Part shown: positions 57,131 through 64,000 of the stretch, piece by piece
Position numbering within the stretch: position 1 is the first letter of the stretch
How the letters are laid out: each line of letters opens with the position of its first letter
NCBI RefSeq assembly: GCF_016745255.1
Contig: NZ_JADOEQ010000004.1
Span: 224,339-288,338 of the forward strand
Direction: 5' to 3'
DNA from: Enterococcus sp. BWR-S5
GTDB taxonomy: Bacteria; Bacillota; Bacilli; Lactobacillales; Enterococcaceae
DNA: 64,000 nt
The notes under the pieces: model-generated
The model's database searches: none
What the model was told of the DNA's origin: nothing
What the model saw: the letters and a program-made list of their open reading frames with translations, nothing else
Position numbers and translations under genes: made by a program

Positions 57131-58321
57131 TTAGATATAAGAAGACTCAGTCAAGCAATCCTTGTAGATAGCTGTTACGTCTTCCGCAGTCAATGGTACA
57201 TAGGCTGCTGTTTCTATCGTGCTATGAGCCACTGCTTGTTCTGCCATAACCGTTAGCTTCTCTTCATCAATCCTCACTTCCGGCAAGGTCATTGGAATCC
57301 CGCACGATTTGAAGAAGTCATACGTTGCTTGAATACCCATTTTCGCTGCGGTAAACGGTTCTTCTTCCGTTATTCCCCAGACATTCTTAGCAAACTGCTG
57401 GAATTTACCAACTGTTTTGTCAGATAAAATGTAGTTCATCCAACGCGGCGTTAAAATCGCCAAGCCGACACCATGTGTAATATCATAGAAAGCACTTAGC
57501 TCATGCTCCATCGGATGACAGGACCAAGCACCACTCTTACCATTTCCAGTCAATCCATTCAAGGCTAAGCTGCTGGCCCACATCAGATTAGCACGAGCAT
57601 CATAATCCTCCGGTGTTTCAAGCGCGATTGGACAGTTTTTGATGACCGTCTTCATTAGACCTTCGGAAACACCGTCTTGTACATCGGTCCCCTCGGTTGC
57701 TTTAAAATAATTTTCAAATAAGTGACTCAAAATATCTGCTGACCCCGCCGCCGTTTGATACGGAGGGACAGTATACGTATTTTGCGGATCTAAAAAGGAC
57801 ACTTTCGGCATCATAGAAGGAGCTCCGACACCGAGCTTCTGATTCGTAGCAAGATTGCTGATAACGGCGCCGCTATTCATCTCACTACCAGTTGCTGCCA
57901 ACGTAAGAATTGTAACCAAAGGCAATGCAGGACCATTAAATGTCCGACGTGCCAATACCAAATCCCACGCAGATTTTTCAAAATAAAAACCAGCAGCTAC
58001 AACTTTGGCACAGTCAATTGTTGAACCACCACCAACAGCCAAAATGACATCCACCTGATACTCTCGACATAAAGCGACACCTCGATCAACTGTCTCAGTT
58101 CGAGGGTTAGGTTCAATTCCGCTTAATTCAACGACCTTATTCCCATTAGCTGCCAACAATTGGAGCAATTGGTCATACAATCCGTTTTTCTTAATGCTTC
58201 CTCCCCCGTAAGCCAACAGAACAGTCTTACCATACACATTCAACACATCCGCCAATTCATCACTCAAACGATTTTTACCGAAACGGATATCAGTTGGTAC
58301 ATAGAAACGAAAATTATCCAT
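57131..58321 (-). CDS. Iron-containing alcohol dehydrogenase (butanol-dehydrogenase type)
   Basis: An NAD(P)H-dependent alcohol/aldehyde oxidoreductase of group III, 396 residues. GGGSIKKNGLYDQ near 40-52 and AVGGGSTIDCAKV near 95-107 bind the nucleotide. The metal site is shown by CHPMEHELSAFYDITHGVGLAIL near 265-287, with its three His. It resembles B. subtilis YugJ. The ATG at 58321 (MDNFRFYVPT) matches the family start and has GGGTGAAAGA ahead; an ATG 45 bases upstream is a weaker alternative. It is monocistronic. Confidence 0.88.
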   Translation of the reverse strand: MDNFRFYVPTDIRFGKNRLSDELADVLNVYGKTVLLAYGGGSIKKNGLYDQLLQLLAANGNKVVELSGIEPNPRTETVDRGVALCREYQVDVILAVGGGSTIDCAKVVAAGFYFEKSAWDLVLARRTFNGPALPLVTILTLAATGSEMNSGAVISNLATNQKLGVGAPSMMPKVSFLDPQNTYTVPPYQTAAGSADILSHLFENYFKATEGTDVQDGVSEGLMKTVIKNCPIALETPEDYDARANLMWASSLALNGLTGNGKSGAWSCHPMEHELSAFYDITHGVGLAILTPRWMNYILSDKTVGKFQQFAKNVWGITEEEPFTAAKMGIQATYDFFKSCGIPMTLPEVRIDEEKLTVMAEQAVAHSTIETAAYVPLTAEDVTAIYKDCLTESSYI

Positions 58322-58460
58322 TCTTTCACCCACTTTTAAAGTATAGTTTTCTTTCAGCTCCATCATATACTTTTTTCCGCCTATCTGCCAGTCACAGATT
58401 TTTATTGAGGCAGCTAACTTTTTATTAGAAAGGCGTCATACTCTCTGTACCAGAAAAAAA

Positions 58461-58488
58461 ACTGAGCCGAAAAACATTCAGGCTCAGT
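58461..58488 (-). terminator. Terminator of the siderophore importer operon
   Basis: ACTGAGCC and GGCTCAGT form a perfect 8-bp stem; on the minus strand a run of eight T follows. Confidence 0.88.
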
Positions 58489-58497
58489 CAAATATCT

Positions 58498-59496
58498 TTA
58501 ATCATTATTTTTTAATAGCAGGTATAGAAAATATGGTGCTCCAATAATTGCGACAATAACACCGGCCGGTATTTCTCCCGTCGGAAGCAATAAACGTCCA
58601 ATCGTGTCACTCAACAATAGAAGCAAACCGCCTGTCAAAAGAGAAGCCGGAAGCAGATTCATATGCTTTTTAATCCCCAAGCCTCGCACGATATGAGGCG
58701 CAATCAAGCCTAGAAAGCCAATTCCTCCGGTCACCGAAATAGCCGCCGCTGCTGCAATGACAGCCAGCAAAAGAGAAAGCAGACGTTCCCGCCCAACATT
58801 TACACCAACTGAGACAGCCGTTTCATCCCCCAACTGCAAAATGTCATAGATTCGATGCCTACTCATCGCTACTAAAAAGCATATCAACAGCCAGGGAACC
58901 ATCGCTCCGACAAAGGACCAATTGCTGCCCCAAATACTTCCCGCCTGCCACATCGTAACGAAGCGGTAGTTTTCAGAATCAAGCTTGGTTGTTAATAAGA
59001 TTGTCATAGCAGAAATGCCCGAGCTCAAGACCACACCTGTCAAAACCATTCGAACAGGAGTCAAGCCTTTTCGTCGATCAAACGCAATTAAGAGGATGCC
59101 ACCGGCTGCAGCCAATGCACCTACTAACGCAACCAGCGGTAGTAAAAAGACCGTTGCTGTGGTTGTTTCCACAAAGCTGATAAATAGCAAAACGGTAAAT
59201 CCAGCGCCCGCATTGATTCCTAATATTCCCGTATCTGCCAAAGGATTTTTCGTTACACTTTGTAATATCGTCCCGCTCATGCCAAGCGCACCGCCAGCTA
59301 ATACAGATAAAATAATTCTAGGAAGACGGAAATCAATGACTAACAGCCGTTGTGCTCTACTACCCGCTCCTCGAATCACAGCGAAAAGCTCGCTGGTTGA
59401 AATGGCCAATTGACCATGAGTCAGGCTAAACAAAGCAACACCTATGATTAGGCTAATGAGAACGAGGTAAAAGCCCGTTAGCTTTACTTTACTCAT
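58498..59496 (-). CDS. Siderophore ABC importer permease (FecCD family), second subunit
   Basis: A 332-residue membrane protein with about nine to ten hydrophobic segments, as in FecD/FhuG. FRLPRIILSVLAGGALGMSGTILQSVTKNPLADTGILGINAGAG-like sequence (about 52-95) is the family signature, and GFLGLIAPHIVRGLG near 262 is the coupling loop region. It overlaps the preceding permease gene by four bases. Last gene of the operon. AAGGAGG precedes the ATG. Confidence 0.92.
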   Translation of the reverse strand: MSKVKLTGFYLVLISLIIGVALFSLTHGQLAISTSELFAVIRGAGSRAQRLLVIDFRLPRIILSVLAGGALGMSGTILQSVTKNPLADTGILGINAGAGFTVLLFISFVETTTATVFLLPLVALVGALAAAGGILLIAFDRRKGLTPVRMVLTGVVLSSGISAMTILLTTKLDSENYRFVTMWQAGSIWGSNWSFVGAMVPWLLICFLVAMSRHRIYDILQLGDETAVSVGVNVGRERLLSLLLAVIAAAAAISVTGGIGFLGLIAPHIVRGLGIKKHMNLLPASLLTGGLLLLLSDTIGRLLLPTGEIPAGVIVAIIGAPYFLYLLLKNND

Positions 59497-60506
59497 CCAA
59501 GATTCCCTCCTTTACGGAACAAATAGATAAAGAATGGAATCCCGATAATCGCAATGACCGCTCCGAAAGGTGTTTCAAACGGAGGGTTAATCATTCGTGC
59601 GGCAAAATCTGCCAGCACTACCAGTAATGCCCCACCGACTGCTGTAAAGGGTATCAGCTTCCGATAGTTTTCGCCGGCAAAAAAACGCATCATATGGGGA
59701 ACAATCAGACCAACAAAGCTGACAGATCCCGCAATTGCGACTGCCAATCCTGATAAAATCAAAATAAGCAGACTCACAATCAGACGAATTTGCTGCGGTT
59801 TTTTCCCCAGACTGATTGCTGTATCGTCACCAAAGCGCAAAATAGTTACAGAAGAGCTGTAGACAATCGCTAATAACAAAGCTAGCACAAAAAACGGAAC
59901 TGCTACTTGCAGCTGCTTCCATGAAATGGCGCTGATGCCACCTAACGACCAGAACGTGATATCCTGACTCAGATTAAACTGCAAGGCAATAAACTGACTG
60001 AGAGAAATGAATAGGGCACTGATACCGGCCCCCGCCAAAACTAACCGAATGGGAGTTGCCCCTTTACTTGACTGTCTGGAGATAAAATAAATAATGACTA
60101 TACTTATTCCTGCTCCTAGAAATGATACAAGAAGAATGGACCAATAGCCGGCAGCTGGAAAGAAGGCAAATACAAATGCCAGCCCCAGAGCCGCTCCGGC
60201 ATTAATCCCCATCAGCCCGGAATCTGCCAATGGATTTTGAGTAATTCCCTGAGCCAGAGCTCCGCTGACAGCCAGACTCGTACCAACTAAAACCGCACCT
60301 AACACTCTAGGTAGACGAATCGAATAAATAACCTGATGCAGCTGGTTTTCTTTATCAAACCGAAACAGCGCCTCCCAAAAGGTTTTCAATGGCACTTGAA
60401 CAGCGCCATACCGAACAGATACGCCGATTGCGACAATCAGAAGCAGCACCAGAAAAAGAAATGATAGCCATTGATACTGTTGCAGCTTAGCCTTTACTAC
60501 GTTCAT
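59493..60506 (-). CDS. Siderophore ABC importer permease (FecCD family), first subunit
   Basis: A 337-residue membrane protein of the same family as its neighbour and probably its heterodimer partner. SIRLPRVLGAVLVGTSLAVSGALAQGITQNPLADSGLMG-like sequence is at about 63-100, and SFVGLIVPHMMRFF near 265. The start overlaps the ATPase gene by 20 bases, and GGAGGAAAACAGCG precedes it. Confidence 0.92.
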   Translation of the reverse strand: MNVVKAKLQQYQWLSFLFLVLLLIVAIGVSVRYGAVQVPLKTFWEALFRFDKENQLHQVIYSIRLPRVLGAVLVGTSLAVSGALAQGITQNPLADSGLMGINAGAALGLAFVFAFFPAAGYWSILLVSFLGAGISIVIIYFISRQSSKGATPIRLVLAGAGISALFISLSQFIALQFNLSQDITFWSLGGISAISWKQLQVAVPFFVLALLLAIVYSSSVTILRFGDDTAISLGKKPQQIRLIVSLLILILSGLAVAIAGSVSFVGLIVPHMMRFFAGENYRKLIPFTAVGGALLVVLADFAARMINPPFETPFGAVIAIIGIPFFIYLFRKGGNLG

Positions 60507-61299
60507 CGCTGTTTTCCTCCATCATTTCATAGGAGAGTACCAGTGGCCGCTGTGTCTTGCTGTGACAAATAATCTCTGCCTCAATCGCAAATACCTGCTT
60601 TAACGTCTCCTCTGTGATTACCTCTGAAGGAGTTCCCTCTTTCAGCACCTGTCCTTCCTTCATAGCAATCACTCGATCAGAAAAGCGAGAAGCAAGATTG
60701 ATATCATGAATGGTCATCACTATTGTTTTCTTATGCTCTTTATTAATCATCTTCAATACATTGAGAATCTCCAATTGATGTGCTGGGTCCAGATAAGTGG
60801 TTGGCTCATCCAGAAGTAAAATTTCCGTATCCTGCACCAAAGCCATGGCAATCCAGACTCTTTGCCGTTGACCGCCGGATAAGATAGCGACCGATTCACG
60901 CGCCAGCTCTGTCAAACCAGTCAATTCCAATGCCCATTGAATATATTGCTGATCCTCATTCGTTATGCTCTTCCACCCAGATTGATAGGGATGCCGACCA
61001 AATGATACAAGGTCAAATACAGACAAATCAATCGTGCTTTCCGGATTTTGAGAAAGAATCGCCAATTTTCGGGCGATTTCTTTTGTTGTGTACTGCTGCA
61101 GTGCCTTTCCTTCTAAAAGAACCTGCCCTTTAAGCTCAGGTTGAATACGCGCCAGAGTTTTCAGCAAGGTGGATTTCCCACAGCCATTTGGACCGATAAT
61201 ACTAGTAATCGTACCTTCTTCAAAGGAGCAATTCAGCGCTGCGCTGATAATTTCTTTATTGTAACCTGTCGCCAGTTCAACAGTTGATAAAATTGCCAT
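60487..61299 (-). CDS. Siderophore ABC importer ATPase (FepC/FhuC type)
   Basis: A 270-residue ATPase. Walker A GPNGCGKST is near 35, signature LSGGQRQR near 137, Walker B LLLDEPTTYLD near 157 and the H-loop MTIHD near 195. The ATG at 61299 follows GAGGAAGGAAAACT; a longer frame of eight residues is not needed. First gene of the operon ATPase-permease-permease, under a Fur-box-like promoter. Confidence 0.92.
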   Translation of the reverse strand: MAILSTVELATGYNKEIISAALNCSFEEGTITSIIGPNGCGKSTLLKTLARIQPELKGQVLLEGKALQQYTTKEIARKLAILSQNPESTIDLSVFDLVSFGRHPYQSGWKSITNEDQQYIQWALELTGLTELARESVAILSGGQRQRVWIAMALVQDTEILLLDEPTTYLDPAHQLEILNVLKMINKEHKKTIVMTIHDINLASRFSDRVIAMKEGQVLKEGTPSEVITEETLKQVFAIEAEIICHSKTQRPLVLSYEMMEENSDERSKG

Positions 61300-61345
61300 A
61301 GTTTTCCTTCCTCTGCAAAACACCTGTTTTTTCTTAATTCAGAAA

Positions 61346-61404
61346 TTGAGAACGATTCTCAACAGACCGCACTTTATTATAAGAAACTCTCTCTTAAATT
61401 GCAA
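61346..61404 (-). promoter_or_regulatory. Promoter of the siderophore permease operon with Fur-box-like palindrome
   Basis: On the minus strand TTGCAA (61404-61399), a 17-base spacer and a perfect TATAAT (61381-61376). Just downstream, TTGAGAACGATTCTCAA (61346-61362) is a near-perfect 7-1-7 inverted repeat of the Fur-box type, placed to block transcription when iron is plentiful. Confidence 0.8.
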
Positions 61405-61471
61405 TCACCTTTCTAATTATCAATCGTACTAATCAACTGTCAGTAAAACCAACAGATTTTACAGATAAGGA

Positions 61472-61513
61472 TTGACAAATCTGCCAATATAAATGATAAT
61501 GAGAATCGTTATC
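61472..61513 (+). promoter_or_regulatory. Promoter of the siderophore-binding protein gene with Fur box
   Basis: TTGACA (61472-61477), a 17-base spacer and GATAAT (61495-61500). GATAATGAGAATCGTTATC at 61495-61513 matches the classical 19-bp Fur box in all but two positions and covers the -10. Confidence 0.88.
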
Positions 61514-61553
61514 ATTTATATTCGTATCAATAAACAATGAAGGAGAATACAAC

Positions 61554-62513
61554 ATGAAATTATTCAATAAATACGCAGCTTTCGGCCTATCACTGTTGCT
61601 AGGCGGTTCACTTCTTGCAGCCTGCGGGTCAAATGATTCCTCAACGAAGGGGTCTACTGCAGAAAGTACCTCTGCCGAAGAACGAGTAATGACAGATGCA
61701 TTAGGTAATGAAGTAACGATTCCTGCCAATCCAAAGAAAATTATCGGCAGCTACTTAGAGGATTATCTTGTTGCCCTTGATGTTACCCCTGTAGCACAAT
61801 GGACGGTCAACAACTCAAGTATCCAAGATTACCTACAGGATAAGCTGGAGGGAATACCAACAATTTCTTATGACTTGCCTTATGAAGAAGTGCTGAAATA
61901 TGAACCAGACCTATTGCTGGTGAGCTCGTCAGCTCTTGTAGAAGGTGGAAAATATGAGGAATACAGCAAAATCGCCCCTACATATGTCGTAAAAAATGGG
62001 GATGATGTTACTTGGAGAGACCAAATGCTGGATGTTGGTGCTGTTCTTAACAAAGAGAAAGAGGCCGAAGCTGTCCTTTCTGACTATGACACACTTGCTG
62101 AGGAAACAAAAAAGGAAATAGCTGATAAAGCCGGAGAACAATCTGCTGCTGTCTTGTGGATTACAAATAATCAAGCATTTATGGTGAGTGAAACTCGTTC
62201 AAGCGGTGCCGTTCTTTATGGCGATTTAGGCTTGAAGGTTCCTACCTTAGTCAAAGAAATTTCTGAATCAGCGACCGCTGACTGGAGTAGCGTTTCTTTA
62301 GAGAAACTGGCAGAACTGGATGCTGATAACCTTTTCGTTATTAACAGCGATGAATCCGACTCGTTCTTCCAGGAAGACGTTTGGAAAAATCTGCCTGCTG
62401 TCAAAAATGACAAAGTCTTCAACTTCGGCGGCGACTCAGGCTGGTTGTACAACGGACCAATTGCTTATACGAAGATTATTGAAGATGTCAAAACCTCATT
62501 GCTTGGAGAGTAA
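61554..62513 (+). CDS. Siderophore-binding lipoprotein (FepB/FhuD family)
   Basis: A 319-residue exported binding protein. Residues 1-23 form the lipoprotein signal with lipobox LAAC, Cys at about 23. The mature part has the two-lobe, helical-backbone build of the class III family: RVMTDALGNEVTIPANPKKIIG near 43-65, then VLKYEPDLLLVSS near 103 and LAELDADNLFVINSD near 250. GAAGGAG precedes the ATG. It is divergent from, and shares iron control with, the ATPase-permease operon, so together they form one importer. The siderophore cannot be named. Confidence 0.9.
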   Translation: MKLFNKYAAFGLSLLLGGSLLAACGSNDSSTKGSTAESTSAEERVMTDALGNEVTIPANPKKIIGSYLEDYLVALDVTPVAQWTVNNSSIQDYLQDKLEGIPTISYDLPYEEVLKYEPDLLLVSSSALVEGGKYEEYSKIAPTYVVKNGDDVTWRDQMLDVGAVLNKEKEAEAVLSDYDTLAEETKKEIADKAGEQSAAVLWITNNQAFMVSETRSSGAVLYGDLGLKVPTLVKEISESATADWSSVSLEKLAELDADNLFVINSDESDSFFQEDVWKNLPAVKNDKVFNFGGDSGWLYNGPIAYTKIIEDVKTSLLGE

Positions 62514-62566
62514 TCAAGCGAAATCAGTCACTTACCCCAAAGTAGCATAAATGAATAGCATATGAT

Positions 62567-62616
62567 AAAAAAACTGAGTGGACTTCGGATATTAGAAGGT
62601 CACTCAGTTTTTTTCT
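62567..62616 (+). terminator. Terminator of the binding protein gene
   Basis: AAAAAACTGAGTG and CACTCAGTTTTTT form a perfect stem with a 20-base loop that can pair further. Confidence 0.88.
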
Positions 62617-62679
62617 ATGAAGCATGCCAGTTAAAAAAAGCTGATTTCAGAAGCTCCCAATCAACTTGACTTCATTCAT

Positions 62680-63048
62680 TTATTCAAGGTCATCCTTGAT
62701 TCCATGTTCTATCATGTAATTCTTTTTCAGAAGCATGTATTCTTCGTAGCCCTCTTGAACTTTGCGCTTTGCAATTTTCTCCCATTCTTTTTTCAACTGT
62801 TCATTATGCTCATGATAATCGCTTAAGCTTGGATCAATGTCCATATCTCCGCCAAAACCAACGAAATCATCTAGGGTTTGAACAATCCCCGTTTTTCCTG
62901 CATAGCACAATTCATAATCTGCATAAGTAAAGCTTATATCTTTTTCTTTAAAATCATCAAAAGTTGCTCCTTCACGGAATAACTTCTCTATATCTAAACC
63001 ATCTTCATAAAATACTTCTAATAGTACATGTTTTATCCGAGTATTCAT
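62680..63048 (-). CDS. Probable immunity protein, paralogue 2
   Basis: A 122-residue soluble, acidic protein. It is clearly related to the protein encoded just upstream (63089-63448). Both share KHVLLEVFxxD at the start, FTYAxxELxYAGxxGIV near 40-55, the DDFVGFGGDMDIDP/EDMAGFGGDMEIEP motif near 60-75 and a charged C-terminal helix with EEYM. I do not recognise the family. Two related small genes right after a polymorphic-toxin-like gene fit the immunity role. AGAAGGAGTTTTCAA precedes the ATG. Confidence 0.6.
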   Translation of the reverse strand: MNTRIKHVLLEVFYEDGLDIEKLFREGATFDDFKEKDISFTYADYELCYAGKTGIVQTLDDFVGFGGDMDIDPSLSDYHEHNEQLKKEWEKIAKRKVQEGYEEYMLLKKNYMIEHGIKDDLE

Positions 63049-63088
63049 TTGAAAACTCCTTCTACGACTTTAATTCTAAAGAAAAAAG

Positions 63089-63448
63089 TCACTTTTCTTC
63101 ATCAAACTCAGCCAGAACAGAATCTTTCACAGCCATATACTCATCCACTGCTTCATCAATTTTCTTTACAGCTATCTCCTGCCATTTTTCAATTAGTTTC
63201 GCTCTCTTTGCCTCATAGTTTTCTTCTTCCGGTTCTATCTCCATATCTCCACCAAAACCAGCCATGTCTTCAATGTTGTAGACAATGCCATTGGAACCTG
63301 CATAAGCAAGTTCATTCGGAGCGTAGGTAAACTTCACCTCTTTATACATCAACTCTTCCAAGTCTGATGTATGCGTAAGTACCTCTTCTAGTTTTACTCG
63401 TTCATCATCAAAAAAGACTTCCAATAGTACATGTTTCATTCGTAACAT
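63089..63448 (-). CDS. Probable immunity protein, paralogue 1
   Basis: A 119-residue acidic soluble protein, paralogue of the next gene (see there for the shared motifs). It starts 18 bases after the stop of the toxin-like gene, the position at which a cognate immunity gene is expected. The ATG at 63448 has GAGGTGGATTGA before it, better than the Met three codons later. Function is inferred from place and from the twin gene only. Confidence 0.62.
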   Translation of the reverse strand: MLRMKHVLLEVFFDDERVKLEEVLTHTSDLEELMYKEVKFTYAPNELAYAGSNGIVYNIEDMAGFGGDMEIEPEEENYEAKRAKLIEKWQEIAVKKIDEAVDEYMAVKDSVLAEFDEEK

Positions 63449-63466
63449 TCAATCCACCTCATTTTA

Positions 63467-64000
63467 TTAATAATTATGCTTCGGTAAAAAGTCCTTCACT
63501 TTGATATTACCGTTTGAATCCTTCTCATACGTTAACCTACCACTACCTCGGCGTGGGCCAAATCCTTTGATATCAATCCCTCGTTCTCCTCTTCTACCAT
63601 ATCTAAGTGGATGATCATTCAGTCCTGTTGTATCTCCTTTAGACAATTTTTCTAATGCTTTCTCTAGTGCTTTTTTCTGCTCTGGCGAAAGCTTCTTTAT
63701 CTTCCGTTGAACATTCTTAGGTATCTCAATTTCAACCTCTTCGGCTTCACTCCACGATACTGTTGGCGCATTCCTCAGCTGGTCCAAGAACTGCTGTCCG
63801 ACCTTCAGAGTGCCAATTCCCTTTATCAGCTTATCAATTGCTCCAAGATGTCCAAGTAGACCACCCGCTCCAGGAAAATACGTCACTTCATAACGATTGA
63901 TTTTCAGTTCCTTAGCCGTATACCGGTCTTTTGCTAGGTGTTCGCCATATTCATCTAATAATGCATACAGCTCCGGGTGATCCTTTTTGGATAAGCGCTG
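63467..64000 (-). CDS. C-terminal part of a probable polymorphic toxin (partial)
   Basis: The frame stays open from the stop at 63467 to the window edge (177 residues seen), so the start is outside; the GTG at 63886 is internal. The visible part has a linker with GAGGLLGHLGAIDKLIKGIG (about 45-65), then a last domain of about 80 residues: KKLSPEQKKALEKALEKLSKG, HPLRYGRRGERGIDIKGFGPRRGSGRLTYEKD and the closing DFLPKHNY. The helix-helix-beta pattern and basic Arg/His/Lys residues recall RelE/ParE-like RNase or gyrase toxins, as a guess. Two small acidic genes follow, as in LXG or similar toxin loci. Confidence 0.6.
   Translation of the reverse strand, partial: QRLSKKDHPELYALLDEYGEHLAKDRYTAKELKINRYEVTYFPGAGGLLGHLGAIDKLIKGIGTLKVGQQFLDQLRNAPTVSWSEAEEVEIEIPKNVQRKIKKLSPEQKKALEKALEKLSKGDTTGLNDHPLRYGRRGERGIDIKGFGPRRGSGRLTYEKDSNGNIKVKDFLPKHNY

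Overview
The window looks like chromosomal DNA of an Enterococcus or very close relative (low-GC Firmicutes, Lactobacillales). The translation proteins are of the enterococcal type: a zinc-ribbon S14, GTG-started infA and rplR, and zinc adenylate kinase. Also typical are the ECF vitamin-transporter core, an Mga-like regulator, GH1/PTS sugar genes and an Apf-type LysM protein. No rRNA, tRNA, CRISPR array or complete mobile element was seen. All calls come from reading the sequence; nothing was searched against a database.

Layout. 1-8 kb, mostly minus strand: a partial metallophosphoesterase, a Ser-rich GH73/LysM glucosaminidase, an lplA-metN-metI-metQ-like operon, a DUF308 membrane protein and an Apf-like LysM protein. 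8.5-19 kb: queG, a YczE-like membrane protein, a lysine-riboswitch-controlled amino-acid ABC importer, a LOG-family protein, a histidine phosphatase, a MazG-like protein, a GNAT, brnQ (TTG start) and an Mga-like regulator. 19-24 kb: truA and the ECF core ecfT-ecfA2-ecfA1, then an LUD protein and a lipoprotein.

24.9-39.7 kb is the S10-spc-alpha ribosomal superoperon on the minus strand, rpsJ to rplQ, including secY, adk, infA, rpmJ and rpoA. Its promoter and leader lie at 39.5-39.7 kb. Unusually, about 310 bp separate rplV and rpsC and hold three tandem copies of a 97-99 bp two-hairpin element. Wobble pairs in it fit an RNA made from the operon strand. Smaller hairpin islands lie at rplB/rpsS and rplR/rplF. 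A PadR-DUF2812 pair with a 15-bp triple operator-like repeat and a PAP2 phosphatase separate this from the str operon (rpsL-rpsG-fusA-tuf, 43.4-48.0 kb).

48-58 kb: rpiA, a resolvase-like protein whose active-site residues are replaced, gpmA, an internally duplicated helical protein, a divergent bglA/PTS EIIC pair with a cre site, a 420-residue protein of unknown function, a GntR/UTRA regulator and an iron alcohol dehydrogenase. 58.5-62.5 kb: a siderophore importer with divergent promoters, each with a Fur-box-like palindrome. 62.6-64 kb: the C-terminal end of a probable polymorphic toxin followed by two paralogous, probable immunity genes.

The best candidates for something undescribed are the triplicated element ahead of rpsC, the catalytically degenerate serine recombinase next to gpmA, the lipoate-ligase-linked MetNIQ-like importer without the usual regulatory domain, and the toxin tail with two immunity paralogues.
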